This document shows, piece by piece, positions 9,012 through 17,576 of a stretch of DNA of 64,000 bases. The notes beneath the pieces are model-generated. The model searched no databases, was not told the origin of the DNA, and worked only from the letters and a program-made list of their open reading frames with translations. Each line of letters starts with the position of its first letter. The first letter of the stretch is position 1. The translations under genes were made by a program, and so were the position numbers. The DNA is from Thermoguttaceae bacterium (lineage in GTDB: Bacteria > Planctomycetota > Planctomycetia > Pirellulales > Thermoguttaceae): assembly GCA_017441605.1 (NCBI GenBank), contig JAFRXD010000060.1, forward strand, positions 1 to 64,000. Direction: 5' to 3'.

Positions 9012-9935
9012 ATGAGATTTTACATTGAAAGCGGCGGAAGGGCTCTGGGCCCGTTTAACGAGGACGTGTTGCGCGGGATGATCGCGTCCGGGACGCTTTC
9101 GGAATCGAGTCGGGTTTCGGTCGATCGCGTCGATTGGCGCCCGGTCTCGGAGTTTCCGGAATTGTCGGGCGAGTCGGATCCGCGCGGGGGAAGAGGGGGA
9201 TTGAATCTCTCCAAAGGCTACGAGGACGAGCCTTACGAGCGACCTTCGGAGCGTTTTCCCTCGGAACGGTATCCTTCGGAGCGCCGCGCTTCTTCGCAGG
9301 TTCCTCCTCCTCCTCCAGAGCCGCGGCCGTCGCTTCCGCCAACGTTCCCGCCCGAATCGATCCAGCGTCGACAACCGATCGGGAACGGTTTGTCGACGCG
9401 TCCGCTTAATCGAAAGTTGCGAAGTCGATTTAAGTCGAGTTGGATCGCGATTACGGTCGGGTTAATTTTGTGCGTTTTCGCTAGATCGTTGGCCTTGTTG
9501 ACGATGTTCGCGCTCGCCGACTCCGAAATTTCCGCCGGCGCGATCTTAATCATCTCCGGTTTGTTGGACGCGTTCGGCGCCGCCTGTCTAGGTTACTCCT
9601 TCGTTCGCGTCCTAATGTTCCTGCACGGGGTTTGGGCTTCGATTCCGAAACACATCGCGCGGGCGACGCCGGACGTGGCGATCGCGCTGCTTTTCGTTCC
9701 GGGTTGGAATTTGTACTGGCTTTTCGCGGCGCTGTGCGACGGGGCGAAGGGGCTTAACGAAGGGCTCGCGGAGAAAGGACTTCTCGGCGGTTCGTCGTCT
9801 GCGGTATCGGGCGGGTTGGCGCTGGCGGCGGCGATCTGTTTGCTTTTCGCGTTTCCGGTCGGGGTACTGCTCCTCTTCCTCCTTATGGCGCAAATGCGCC
9901 GGGCGGCGGAGCCTTTGAACGAGATGGCGAGTTGA
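9012..9935 (+). CDS. GYF-domain membrane protein, one GYF unit
   Basis: The 307-residue protein opens with a GYF_2/DUF4339 domain (residues 1-55: FYIESGGRALGPFNEDVL, then GTLSESSRVSVDR and a W-R-P-V-SEFPEL end). A Ser/Arg/Pro-rich linker with SERFPSERYPSER-like repeats follows, and then four hydrophobic segments between about 150 and 300. GYF_2 domains are usually peptide-binding or adaptor units on the cytoplasmic side. The gene is followed after 22 bp by the ExbB-type gene and preceded closely by the coiled-coil gene. Its cassette B counterpart (23206) carries three GYF-like units and a related membrane part ending in a similar MRxxA-LNE motif. AAAGG lies nine bases before the ATG. Confidence 0.8.
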   Translation: MRFYIESGGRALGPFNEDVLRGMIASGTLSESSRVSVDRVDWRPVSEFPELSGESDPRGGRGGLNLSKGYEDEPYERPSERFPSERYPSERRASSQVPPPPPEPRPSLPPTFPPESIQRRQPIGNGLSTRPLNRKLRSRFKSSWIAITVGLILCVFARSLALLTMFALADSEISAGAILIISGLLDAFGAACLGYSFVRVLMFLHGVWASIPKHIARATPDVAIALLFVPGWNLYWLFAALCDGAKGLNEGLAEKGLLGGSSSAVSGGLALAAAICLLFAFPVGVLLLFLLMAQMRRAAEPLNEMAS

Positions 9936-9957
9936 GCTCGCGTAGGAAAGGTCATCG

Positions 9958-10851
9958 ATGAAAACGAACAAACAACCTCGGAAACTCTCGTGGCTTCGGG
10001 ACGATTTTGAGCGTCGCTTTGGATTCGAGGGGGAGCGGTACGTCAAGGTGGGGGCTCTGCTTCCGTTCATTATGGCGGCGTTTTTTACGGTCGCGTTTTA
10101 CGTCGTCTTGGTTTTCGTTCCGGACTGCGCGTTTAAGCGGACGTTCACGGAGCGGGGATGGACGCAGCACGCGGTCGTGGCGCTGGGGTCTTGGACGTTT
10201 TTCCTGCTTTGGATTAAGACGCGCAAGATCAAGCTGCAGCGCGCGCCGCTCAAGCTCCCCATTTTGCCGAACGACCCGGACTTCGCGCTGACGGTCAAGA
10301 CGTCGGACGCGGTGATCGCGCAGATCGCGCGCAACGCGGAGTCTCCGAAAGACTTCCTCGTCTATCGGCGAATCGTCCAGACGCTTTCGAACCTGCGGAA
10401 TCTCGGTCGGGTCGCCGACGTGGACGCGCTCTTTCGGTCGCAAGCGGAGCAGGACGAAAGCGTTAGCGAGACGAGCTATTCGCTGATCACGGGTTTCCTC
10501 TGGGCGATTCCGATTCTCGGTTTCGTCGGGACGGTCATCGGGCTTTCGAGCGCGATCGGGAACTTCACGGGGGTTCTGGCGCAGTCCGGGGACGACATGG
10601 GGCAGCTGACCGAGGCGCTAAAAGACGTAACGAGCGGGCTTTCGACGGCGTTCGAGACGACGCTCGTCGCGCTTTCGGTGGCGCTGGCGCTGCAGTTGTT
10701 CGCGACGTTCGTTCGCAAGTCGGAAGAGACGCTGCTCGACGACATTACCGAGTTCTGCGCGACGAACATTATCACGAAAATTCGCGTGGAGAATCGGCTT
10801 CTTTCCTCCATTCCCGAGAACTTTGACGAAGATTCGGATCTGCTCGTATGA
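9958..10851 (+). CDS. MotA/TolQ/ExbB-type ion channel subunit
   Basis: This 297-residue protein has hydrophobic segments at about 33-55 and 70-88 and then a typical MotA/ExbB core at about 165-265. The core contains the GFLWAIPILGFVGTVIGLS signature segment and a second Thr-rich span (STAFETTLVALSVALALQL). Such proteins form the ring that passes protons or sodium ions together with an ExbD/MotB-type stator and convert the gradient into movement across the envelope. It is the only channel gene among the two cassettes, yet two pairs of ExbD-like genes follow. The ribosome site GGAAAGG precedes the ATG, and the stop overlaps the next start (ATGA), which indicates translational coupling to the first ExbD-like partner. 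Confidence 0.85.
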   Translation: MKTNKQPRKLSWLRDDFERRFGFEGERYVKVGALLPFIMAAFFTVAFYVVLVFVPDCAFKRTFTERGWTQHAVVALGSWTFFLLWIKTRKIKLQRAPLKLPILPNDPDFALTVKTSDAVIAQIARNAESPKDFLVYRRIVQTLSNLRNLGRVADVDALFRSQAEQDESVSETSYSLITGFLWAIPILGFVGTVIGLSSAIGNFTGVLAQSGDDMGQLTEALKDVTSGLSTAFETTLVALSVALALQLFATFVRKSEETLLDDITEFCATNIITKIRVENRLLSSIPENFDEDSDLLV

Positions 10852-11636
10852 GTCGGAAATCGAGAAAGGACCGCGCTTCGGCGTTTTCGCTCTTTTCGTT
10901 CCAAGACGCGATCACCTCGGCGGTCGGGGTGATCGTGCTGGTCACGCTTATGCTCGCGGTGCGCATGACGCAAAGCGCGGCGGAGACGGCGCGCAAATAC
11001 GAGAACGCGATCGTCGCCCAAGAGTTGGAGGCGAAGAAGAGCGAGTTGGAGAGGCGCTTGGAGCGCGCGAAACTTCCGGACTCGACCGACGAGTTTCTCG
11101 ACGAGGCGATCAAGCTCGACCCGACCGAAATCGCGGCGCGCCTTAGGGCGGCGAAGCGCAAGCTGACGGCCGCGGAGCGGGAGAAAGCGCGGCTCGAGGA
11201 GGAGCGCGCGGAGCTCGACGAGAGCGCGACCGAGCGAGAGAAGCTGCAAAAGGGGAACTCGAAACTCGAAGAGGAGATCGAGGAGGAGCGGGAGAAGAAG
11301 GAGGAGGCGCTCGAAAGCTCCAAGGAGGGGTTCGACAAGGGCGTTATGTACCAATTTCCGAATTCCGGAGGACTTCGACCTTGGTTCGTCGATTTTTCCG
11401 AGCAGAGGATTATCGCTCATTCGCCCGAGGACGTTAAAAAGTTCTCCGACCGATATTCGTTCCTAAGTTGGGCGAAGACGCGATCTTCGAGTTCGGAGTA
11501 TTTCGTCTTGATCTGTAGACCGAGCGGGATCTCGGCTTTCGAGTTCGCCAAAGAGAAATTGACCGGCGAAGGGTATCGCATCGGCGTCGACTTGGTCGGG
11601 GAGACGCGCGAGTTGGAGTTTCTCCCCGAGGAGTAA
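10848..11636 (+). CDS. ExbD-like coiled-coil stator, type 1 (cassette A)
   Basis: This is a 262-residue protein. A basic N-terminus leads into one membrane span preceded by the FSLFSFQDAITS motif (about 14-40), whose Asp could play the part of the ion-carrying acidic residue of ExbD/MotB. A charged coiled coil covers about 45-160 and a compact C-terminal domain about 165-262, with WFVDFS, YFVLICRPSG and GVDLVGETRELEF segments. The same architecture and motifs recur at 13796. It overlaps the ExbB-type gene by four bases and is followed after 15 bp by the type 2 partner. Function in a channel-stator complex is inferred from topology and context, because the sequence is not a textbook ExbD. Confidence 0.75.
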   Translation: MSRKSRKDRASAFSLFSFQDAITSAVGVIVLVTLMLAVRMTQSAAETARKYENAIVAQELEAKKSELERRLERAKLPDSTDEFLDEAIKLDPTEIAARLRAAKRKLTAAEREKARLEEERAELDESATEREKLQKGNSKLEEEIEEEREKKEEALESSKEGFDKGVMYQFPNSGGLRPWFVDFSEQRIIAHSPEDVKKFSDRYSFLSWAKTRSSSSEYFVLICRPSGISAFEFAKEKLTGEGYRIGVDLVGETRELEFLPEE

Positions 11637-11651
11637 ATTGGAGAAAGCGCG

Positions 11652-12572
11652 ATGCGCAAACGACGGACGAGCGACGGGTTGGATCTTTTTTTGGACGCGA
11701 TCTGCAATATGTTCGGGGGGTTCCTGTTCATCATGCTGTTCGTGGTCGTGTCGATCCGCTCGGCGACGACGGCCGGGGTCGAGAAGCTAGAGCGAACGGA
11801 CGTCCGCCCGGTTTCCGACGCGGAGTTGGACGTTTTGAGGAACGATATCGAGAAGCTGGAGCGGGATATCGCCGAATTGGGGGAGGACCGCGCGGAGTCG
11901 CGAGCGTTCGCGCTGAAGCTGGTGGATCCGGAGAACGTGGAGAAAGTTAAGGAGACGAGCGAGGTTCTGGAAGAGGTCGAGAAGATCAAGGTCGCGAACG
12001 CGGAAACGGAGCGCGAGAACCAAGAGACGCGGGAGGAAGCCGAGAAGCTCGAGGAAGAGAAAGAGCGGTTGGAAAAGGAGTTGACGCAAGCGAAGGAGGA
12101 GACCGAGGACGCTGAGGAGGAGTTGGAAAAGGTTCGCGCCAAGAGGACGCGCAAGACCGCCCCCCCGATGTTGAAGCTCTCCTTTAAAACGGAGATTCCG
12201 ATCGTATTAAAATACGGTCGGGTGTACTTTTGGCACACTTACAGCGCCTACGGAACGCGCGCCTCGGATTTTAACGAGGACGAATTCGTCGTGGTTAAGA
12301 CCAAGCTGGGCGGATCGATTCAAACCGAGCCCAAACCATATCGCGGAATCGACTTGAACGGAGACGACGTCGAATTGGAGCTGAGTCGGGCGTTTTCTCG
12401 ATTCGATCCGTCGCGAGACTATTTTACGATCGTTGTTTCCGACGACTCGTTCGGGGACTACAATATTTTGTCGTCTTTCTTGAAGCGAAAGAATTTCGAT
12501 ATCAACCCTTGGACGAACGTCGCGGGCGGGGTCGTCGTCGACCGAGGCGGGTCCGGGCATTCCGCTCAGTAA
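11652..12572 (+). CDS. ExbD-like coiled-coil stator, type 2 (cassette A)
   Basis: This 306-residue protein opens with DGLDLFLDAICNMFGGFLF, an acidic entry motif merging into one membrane span (about 5-35). A long coiled coil (about 40-165) and a small C-terminal domain follow; the latter has a YGRVYFWHTY segment and a PKPYRGIDLN segment and ends in GGVVVDRGGSGHSAQ. The type 2 protein of the second pair (14620) conserves all these blocks. Proteins with the ICN-FGG motif are, by recollection, usual companions of MotA/ExbB genes in planctomycetes and cyanobacteria. GGAGAAA precedes the ATG. It probably forms a heteromeric stator with the type 1 protein. Confidence 0.75.
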   Translation: MRKRRTSDGLDLFLDAICNMFGGFLFIMLFVVVSIRSATTAGVEKLERTDVRPVSDAELDVLRNDIEKLERDIAELGEDRAESRAFALKLVDPENVEKVKETSEVLEEVEKIKVANAETERENQETREEAEKLEEEKERLEKELTQAKEETEDAEEELEKVRAKRTRKTAPPMLKLSFKTEIPIVLKYGRVYFWHTYSAYGTRASDFNEDEFVVVKTKLGGSIQTEPKPYRGIDLNGDDVELELSRAFSRFDPSRDYFTIVVSDDSFGDYNILSSFLKRKNFDINPWTNVAGGVVVDRGGSGHSAQ

Positions 12573-12615
12573 AGGGGCGCCGGTTTTCCGCGCGCGGAAA
12601 GGAATTGCGATTCTT

Positions 12616-13758
12616 ATGAAACGTTCGACGTATTCGACGGTCTTATGGCTCGCGTTCGCCTGTTTTCTCGCCGCCGGTTGCGTCCCGGTCGGTTGCGAGC
12701 GAGAGAATCGCGACCAAGAGAACGCGCCGCTCGAGGAGGAAAGCGAAGCGGCCTCCGAGGAGGAAGAAGTTATTGTGGACGAGGTTTTCGACTCGGAAAA
12801 GACCGATTCTCCGGACGATACCGAAGGCGAGGAAGGCGGGGAGCAAGCCGGGTCGAGCGAGGCCGGCGGTTCCGACGGAGGCGGAGGAGCTTCCGGGAGC
12901 GAGGGCGGTTCCGAGAACGGCGGTTCGGAAGGCGGAGGAGGATCCGAGGGAGCCGGCGGTTCGGACGGCGGAGGAGGATCCAAGGGAGCCGGCGGTTCGG
13001 GCGGCGGTAATGGCTCAAACGGCGGCTCAAACGGCGGTTCTGGCGGCAACGGCGGCGGTTCGGAAGGGTCGGGAAACTCGGGCGGCAACGGCGGTTCGGG
13101 CGGCAACGGCGGTTCGAGCGGCAACGGCGGCGGTTCGGAAGAATTTGGAAACTCGGGGGGCGTCGGCGGTTCTGGCGGCAATGGCGGCGGTTCGGAAGGC
13201 TCGGGCGGCGGCGGACAAGGAAACGGTCGAAATCGCGGCGGATTTGGGGGCGGATTCTTTGGCGGCAACGACAAGAACGGCGGCGATCGCGATTCGAACG
13301 GCGGCGCGGACGGCGACGGCGAGGACGAAGGCGGCAAGGACGAAGGCGACGGCGGCGAAGGAAACGAAGGAGGAGAACAAGGCAAAGGCAAGGGCGGCGG
13401 ATTCTTCGGGAAGTTTTTTGGCGGTTTCGGCGGCGGCGGAGCGCCCGAGGGGAGTTCGGACGCGAAAGGCTCCGCGCGCGAGAAAGACGACGCGTCGTTG
13501 GGGGCGATTCGGAAGAAGCTCGCGGACGCCAAAGCGAAAGCGGGCAAGGGGAAGAGCAAAGACGGGTTCAAGTTGTCGACGGAGGTCATTTCGACGATTC
13601 GCCGATCGGAGCGCCAGAAATTCGGCTCGGACGGCAACGGCAAGGACGTCGAGGAGTACAAGAAGCTGCTCAAGGAAGCGAACGAGATCGCCGAGCGCTG
13701 CGGAAAGGACATGGGCGGCTACGATTACAACGACGAGCCGCAGGTGTTCGTCTTTTAA
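12616..13758 (+). CDS. Gly/Ser-rich lipoprotein with conserved helical end
   Basis: The 380-residue product starts with a lipoprotein signal (hydrophobic FACFLAAGC with the lipid-modified Cys at about 22). An acidic segment and then about 200 residues of Gly/Ser/Asn-rich low-complexity sequence follow (units such as GGSEGGGGS and GGNGGS). The last 100 residues are Lys-rich and helical (DVEEYKKLLKEANEIAERCGKD) and end in QVFVF. The C-terminal part resembles that of the Pro-rich protein at 15614 (EFRKVRQEANQLAEEASK, ending KLTFYF). The two therefore appear to be equivalent parts of the two cassettes with different flexible spacers. An anchored tether or surface fibre is plausible; no enzyme motif is seen. 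Confidence 0.75.
   Translation: MKRSTYSTVLWLAFACFLAAGCVPVGCERENRDQENAPLEEESEAASEEEEVIVDEVFDSEKTDSPDDTEGEEGGEQAGSSEAGGSDGGGGASGSEGGSENGGSEGGGGSEGAGGSDGGGGSKGAGGSGGGNGSNGGSNGGSGGNGGGSEGSGNSGGNGGSGGNGGSSGNGGGSEEFGNSGGVGGSGGNGGGSEGSGGGGQGNGRNRGGFGGGFFGGNDKNGGDRDSNGGADGDGEDEGGKDEGDGGEGNEGGEQGKGKGGGFFGKFFGGFGGGGAPEGSSDAKGSAREKDDASLGAIRKKLADAKAKAGKGKSKDGFKLSTEVISTIRRSERQKFGSDGNGKDVEEYKKLLKEANEIAERCGKDMGGYDYNDEPQVFVF
12833..13457 (+). repeat. Low-complexity Gly/Ser/Asn-coding region
   Basis: An imperfect GGC/GGT/GGA-rich repeat encodes Gly with Ser, Asn, Glu and Asp in short irregular units. The commonest unit is GGSGGN-like. The DNA repeats are degenerate, so purifying selection for composition is more likely than fresh slippage. 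Confidence 0.8.
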
Positions 13759-13795
13759 CGTTCCTCGCTAACAATAAGCATCGCAAGTCGTTAAT

Positions 13796-14623
13796 ATGAG
13801 TCGATCTCGCAAGAAGGGCGCCCCGTTTTCGCTGTTCGCGTTCCAGGACGCGATCACCTCGGTTTGCGGGGTGGTCGTGTTGATCACGCTCCTTTTGGCG
13901 GTTCAGTTGACGTCGCGGACGATCGAGAGCGAGCTGGAAACGGAGCCGGACGATTCTCTGGCGGAGCGGGCGGCGGAGCTTCGGGAAGAGATCGCGGAGG
14001 CGCGGGAGGCGCTCGACGCGGTTCCGACGCCGAGGATATCGTTCGACGCGTCGAAGCCTTACGCGGGGTTGTCGGCGGTCGATCTTCGAGCGAAGGTTTC
14101 GGAGCTGGACGCTCGACTGGAATCGGCGCGGGCGGAATTGGAGCGCGCGAAGAGCGAGCTTCCGAGGGAGGAGTCGGGGGCTCCGAGCGAAGAGGAGTCG
14201 ACCAAGGAGCTCGCGGCGCTTCGGGAGGAGCTGAAGCGCGCGGAGGAGGAGGCGAGCGCGGCGAAGAAGTCGGCGCGCGAGCCGCTCGACGAGAACGTCG
14301 TTCTCTTTTCTTTTCCGGAGGAGGCGAGCGAAACGCCTTGGTTCGTCGATATTTCGGGGACGAGGATCGTCGCGACTCCGGCGAAGAAAGGGGAGGAGAT
14401 CAAGAGATTCGAAAAGACCGACGAATTCTTGACGTGGGCGAAGACTCGACCTAACAAACGCGAGTATTTCGTTTTGATCGTTCGTCCGAGCGGGGCGGGG
14501 GCATACGACGAGATTTCCGCCGGGCTCGACGCGGCGGGGCGCAAGACGGGGGTCGATTTGGTCGCCGAGACACGAGAGCTGAGGTTCGTCCCGAGCGCGT
14601 TGAGGGAGGAGGGAGAGCCGTGA
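13796..14623 (+). CDS. ExbD-like coiled-coil stator, type 1 (second pair)
   Basis: This 275-residue paralogue of the protein at 10848 shows the same order. There is a basic N-terminus, the FQDAITS motif and span (about 12-38), a coiled coil rich in Ala/Glu/Arg, and a C-terminal domain with WFVDISGTRIVAT, YFVLIVRPSG and GVDLVAETRELRF. No ExbB-type gene accompanies this pair, so it would have to use the channel encoded at 9958 or one outside the window. No clear ribosome site precedes the ATG, in contrast to most genes here. The stop overlaps the next gene's GTG by four bases. Confidence 0.75.
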   Translation: MSRSRKKGAPFSLFAFQDAITSVCGVVVLITLLLAVQLTSRTIESELETEPDDSLAERAAELREEIAEAREALDAVPTPRISFDASKPYAGLSAVDLRAKVSELDARLESARAELERAKSELPREESGAPSEEESTKELAALREELKRAEEEASAAKKSAREPLDENVVLFSFPEEASETPWFVDISGTRIVATPAKKGEEIKRFEKTDEFLTWAKTRPNKREYFVLIVRPSGAGAYDEISAGLDAAGRKTGVDLVAETRELRFVPSALREEGEP

Positions 14624-15534
14624 GACGCCGAGGTCAAGCCGCCGACGGATTGGAACTCTTTCTCGACACGATCTGCAATATGTTCGGCGGGTTCCTTTTT
14701 ATCATGCTGTTCGTGGTCGTCTCGGTTCGAACGACGAGCGACGCGGCGCTCCGGCGAGAGCGGGAGGAATTGGGGATCGTCGACGAGGTCGCGGTCGAGG
14801 AATTGGAGCGGGAATTGAAATCGCTCGTCGAGGCGAAGAACGATCGGGAGCGGGACGCGGAGTCGATCGAGAGCGCGCTCGCGCGACTGAACGATCCGGA
14901 AGTCGAACGGCTCTATAAGGAAACGGTCGACAAGTCGGCGGAGTTGAAGCGAATCGTCGAGGAGGGAATCGCCGCGCGAGACAGGGCGAAGTCGGAGCGG
15001 GATCGAATCGCGGCGTTCCACAAGACGCGCGACGAGTTGAAGAGCCGAATCGAGGCGGCGGAGGCGGACGCGGAGCGCGCGCGAGGCGAAAAGGTCGCGA
15101 GCGATCGGGCGAAGGCTCGAGAGACGTTCGCGCCGCAAATGCGCGTCTCCAATAAAGAGGAGGTCGGCGTCATTTTAAAGTACGGGCGGCTTTACTTTTG
15201 GCACAAATTCGAGGGAGGCGAGCAGACGGACGAGCTCAACGTCGACGATTTCGCGATCGTGGAGGAGACGGGAGAGGAGATTAAGACGGAGCCGAAGCCT
15301 TGGCGGGGAATCGATTTGAATTCGGAGAGCGTCGAACGGGACTTGGAGGAGGCGCTCGCGAAATGTTCGCCGAAGAAGCACAAGATCGTTCCGGTCGTCG
15401 CGAGCGATTCCTACGAGGAGTACGCGGTCGCGCGAGACTTTCTCAAAGGAAAGGGTTTCGACATACGCCCAATCACGGGGAAAGAGGGAACGAGCGTCTC
15501 GGATCGAGGGGGCAACAACGATAAGGCGCAATGA
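14620..15534 (+). CDS. ExbD-like coiled-coil stator, type 2 (second pair)
   Basis: The 304-residue product matches the protein at 11652: ADGLELFLDTICNMFGGFLF at the start, one span, a coiled coil, then YGRLYFWHKF, EPKPWRGIDLN and a GTSVSDRGGNNDKAQ end. The GTG start is supported by GGAGGAGGGAGA just upstream, by the GTGA overlap with the preceding gene and by the conserved N-terminus. The end of the gene is followed by a 79-bp gap containing an inverted repeat (15545-15578) and a promoter-like sequence. Confidence 0.75.
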   Translation: MRRRGQAADGLELFLDTICNMFGGFLFIMLFVVVSVRTTSDAALRREREELGIVDEVAVEELERELKSLVEAKNDRERDAESIESALARLNDPEVERLYKETVDKSAELKRIVEEGIAARDRAKSERDRIAAFHKTRDELKSRIEAAEADAERARGEKVASDRAKARETFAPQMRVSNKEEVGVILKYGRLYFWHKFEGGEQTDELNVDDFAIVEETGEEIKTEPKPWRGIDLNSESVERDLEEALAKCSPKKHKIVPVVASDSYEEYAVARDFLKGKGFDIRPITGKEGTSVSDRGGNNDKAQ

Positions 15535-15578
15535 GTTCCGCGACGGGTCGAATTTTGGAAAAATACGCGGCTCGACCC

Positions 15579-15606
15579 TTGCAAAGGACTTTTGTTTGTG
15601 AATAAT
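15579..15606 (+). promoter_or_regulatory. Possible sigma-70-like promoter
   Basis: TTGCAA (15579-15584), a 16-bp spacer and AATAAT (15601-15606) lie immediately before the Pro-rich gene. The predicted start point is almost at the ATG (15614), so the transcript would be leaderless or nearly so. It could give cassette B its own transcription. The match is moderate. Confidence 0.35.
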
Positions 15607-15613
15607 CGACGAT

Positions 15614-16213
15614 ATGGAAAAGAAACATCGCGCTTTGCGGATTTTGGTCGTCGCGCTGGCGGTCGGGCTCGCGTTGGGAATCGACGGGGCGCTCGCGAAA
15701 TCGCCGCGTCCGAACGGCGGGCTTAGCAAGTCGACGGAAACGCCGACGCCGGCTCCGAAGCCGACGCCCAAACCGACGCCGCCTCCCAAGCCCGCGCCGA
15801 CGCCTCGCTCGGGGAATCGACGCGGTTCGGGGAGTCCCTCGCCGACGCCGGCCCCTCCGGTCGCGCCCCCTCCGACGGCTCCGTCGGCTCCGAAGCCGAA
15901 GCCTCCGGAGCCGAAGCGCCCGACGCCGAAGAAGCGCTGTTCCAACCCGTTGGAGCAAGCGCGGGAAGATTTGCGATACGGACGGGACTGTTTGGAATTG
16001 AACTACCCGAAAGAGGCGTTTCGGGAGGCGATCGCGGTCGCGAGCGAAATTAAGAAGAAAGAACTGGACAAAGTCGGGCTCGACGGTCGAGGGGCGAAGG
16101 TCGACGAGTTTCGGAAAGTTCGCCAAGAGGCGAACCAATTGGCGGAAGAGGCGTCGAAGCGCTTGGCGGCTCGACCCTCGACGGTTAATAAGAAATTGAC
16201 GTTTTATTTTTGA
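15614..16213 (+). CDS. Exported Pro-rich protein with helical end
   Basis: This is a 199-residue protein. A basic start and a hydrophobic segment (ILVVALAVGLALGI) form a signal peptide ending near ALAK. About 75 residues of Pro/Thr/Ala/Lys-rich spacer follow (PTPAPKPTPKPTPPP-type). The last 85 residues are helical, containing EQAREDLRYGRDCLELNYPKE and FRKVRQEANQLAEEASKRL, and finish in LTFYF. The end resembles that of the lipoprotein at 12616, but the spacer is Pro-rich instead of Gly-rich and no lipobox is seen. It sits directly before the second GTPase gene. A structural or tethering role is inferred. Confidence 0.7.
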   Translation: MEKKHRALRILVVALAVGLALGIDGALAKSPRPNGGLSKSTETPTPAPKPTPKPTPPPKPAPTPRSGNRRGSGSPSPTPAPPVAPPPTAPSAPKPKPPEPKRPTPKKRCSNPLEQAREDLRYGRDCLELNYPKEAFREAIAVASEIKKKELDKVGLDGRGAKVDEFRKVRQEANQLAEEASKRLAARPSTVNKKLTFYF

Positions 16214-16242
16214 CGCGCGTCGCGCGCCGGGGGCGCTTTTCT

Positions 16243-17574
16243 ATGTCGGACTCTTCGAAATCTTCGCGGGGCAAGCGGCAGCTTCTCTCGTCGGTGGTTT
16301 GCCCTCACTGTTGGACGTCGTTTCGTCCGGAGGACGTATTGTGGATCGCGGAGTCTCCGGCGCTGGTCGGGGACGCGAAGCTCGGGGAGACGGAGCGGGA
16401 GCGGTTTTTGCCGACGGAGTACGACGCGAAGGGTTTCGCGATCGACGCGCGCGGGGTGGAGTGTCGCGATCTGGCGTGTCCGCATTGCCATCTGCGAATC
16501 CCAAGCGAGGCGCTGGAGCGCTCGACGGTCTATATGTCGATCGTGGGGGCTCCGGCTTGCGGGAAATCGTATTACCTCGCGGCGTCGACTTGGTCGCTGC
16601 GGAAACTGTTTCCGAGGCGTTTTCGGATCGATTTTTTGGACGCGGATCCGGAGATGAACCGGAAGATTCAGGAGTACGAGACGCGCGCGTTTCTCGGTCC
16701 GCAGGACGAGCCGGTCGAACTTGACAAAACGGAAGTTCAAGGGGAGCTTTACGACGCGGTTCGGTTCGAGGACGGGATCGTTTCGTACCCGAAACCGTTC
16801 GTCTTTTCGCTTTCGCCCTCGCGGGATCATCCGAATATCGACAAAGTGGCGAAGTTGTCGAAACTGCTTTGTTTGTACGACAACGCGGGGGAGAGTTTTT
16901 TGCCGGCTCGAGGGGCGGACTCGGCGACGTCGCCGACGACGCGGCACTTGGGTCGAAGCGACTGCGTTTTCTTTCTTTTCGACCCGACGCAAGACGCGCG
17001 ATTTCGAGCCGATTTCCGGGAGTATTCGAGCGATCCTCAACTCGACGAGACGAACGACGCGTTCCGACGGTCCCCGGCGCGCCAGGACGCGGTGTTCGAG
17101 GAAACGATTCGTCGAATACGCGCGTCGAAGAAGATGTACGCGAACGATCGGTTCGAGGGACTGCTCGTCGTGGTCGTTTCCAAGTTGGACGTTTGGAAGA
17201 GCGAGCTTCCCGCCGACGACATTCGCAAAGACCCGATCTCGGTCGCCTCGTACCAGGGGAACGACTATTGCTTTTTGCGCGGGGACAAGATCAATCGGGT
17301 AAGTCGGGCGCTGCGAACGATGTTGGCGCGTCGGGCTCCGGAGTTCGTGGCGGCGGCGGAGGGGTTCGCGAACGAGGTCGTCTATATTCCGGTAAGCGCG
17401 ACGGGGTGTTCCCCGACGATCGACGAGGAAACGAAGCGCAGGGGATTTCGACCGAAAGATCTGAACCCAATTTGGATCGGGGTTCCTCTTCTCTACGCGC
17501 TCGCGCGTTTTACGAAGGGACTCGTTCCGATTAGGGACGCCGAGCCCGAGGTCGGCGAGAAATTCGGAGGTTAG
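16243..17574 (+). CDS. Zinc-ribbon P-loop GTPase, cassette B
   Basis: This 443-residue paralogue of the protein at 978 retains CPHC at 20-23 and a second Cys pair (CPHC in DLACPHCHLRIP). It also has Walker A GAPACGKS, G3-like DNAGES, FLFDPTQ, G4-like VSKLDVW and G5-like PVSATG. The SKLD version is closer to the canonical NKxD guanine-specificity motif than the GKYD of cassette A. The ATG at 16243 was preferred to an upstream TTG (16210) that overlaps the preceding gene, because the resulting N-terminus matches the paralogue. The gene ends two bases before the start of the GAP1-like partner, which has GGAGG in the gap region, so the two are almost certainly co-translated. Confidence 0.78.
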   Translation: MSDSSKSSRGKRQLLSSVVCPHCWTSFRPEDVLWIAESPALVGDAKLGETERERFLPTEYDAKGFAIDARGVECRDLACPHCHLRIPSEALERSTVYMSIVGAPACGKSYYLAASTWSLRKLFPRRFRIDFLDADPEMNRKIQEYETRAFLGPQDEPVELDKTEVQGELYDAVRFEDGIVSYPKPFVFSLSPSRDHPNIDKVAKLSKLLCLYDNAGESFLPARGADSATSPTTRHLGRSDCVFFLFDPTQDARFRADFREYSSDPQLDETNDAFRRSPARQDAVFEETIRRIRASKKMYANDRFEGLLVVVVSKLDVWKSELPADDIRKDPISVASYQGNDYCFLRGDKINRVSRALRTMLARRAPEFVAAAEGFANEVVYIPVSATGCSPTIDEETKRRGFRPKDLNPIWIGVPLLYALARFTKGLVPIRDAEPEVGEKFGG

Positions 17575-17576
17575 CG

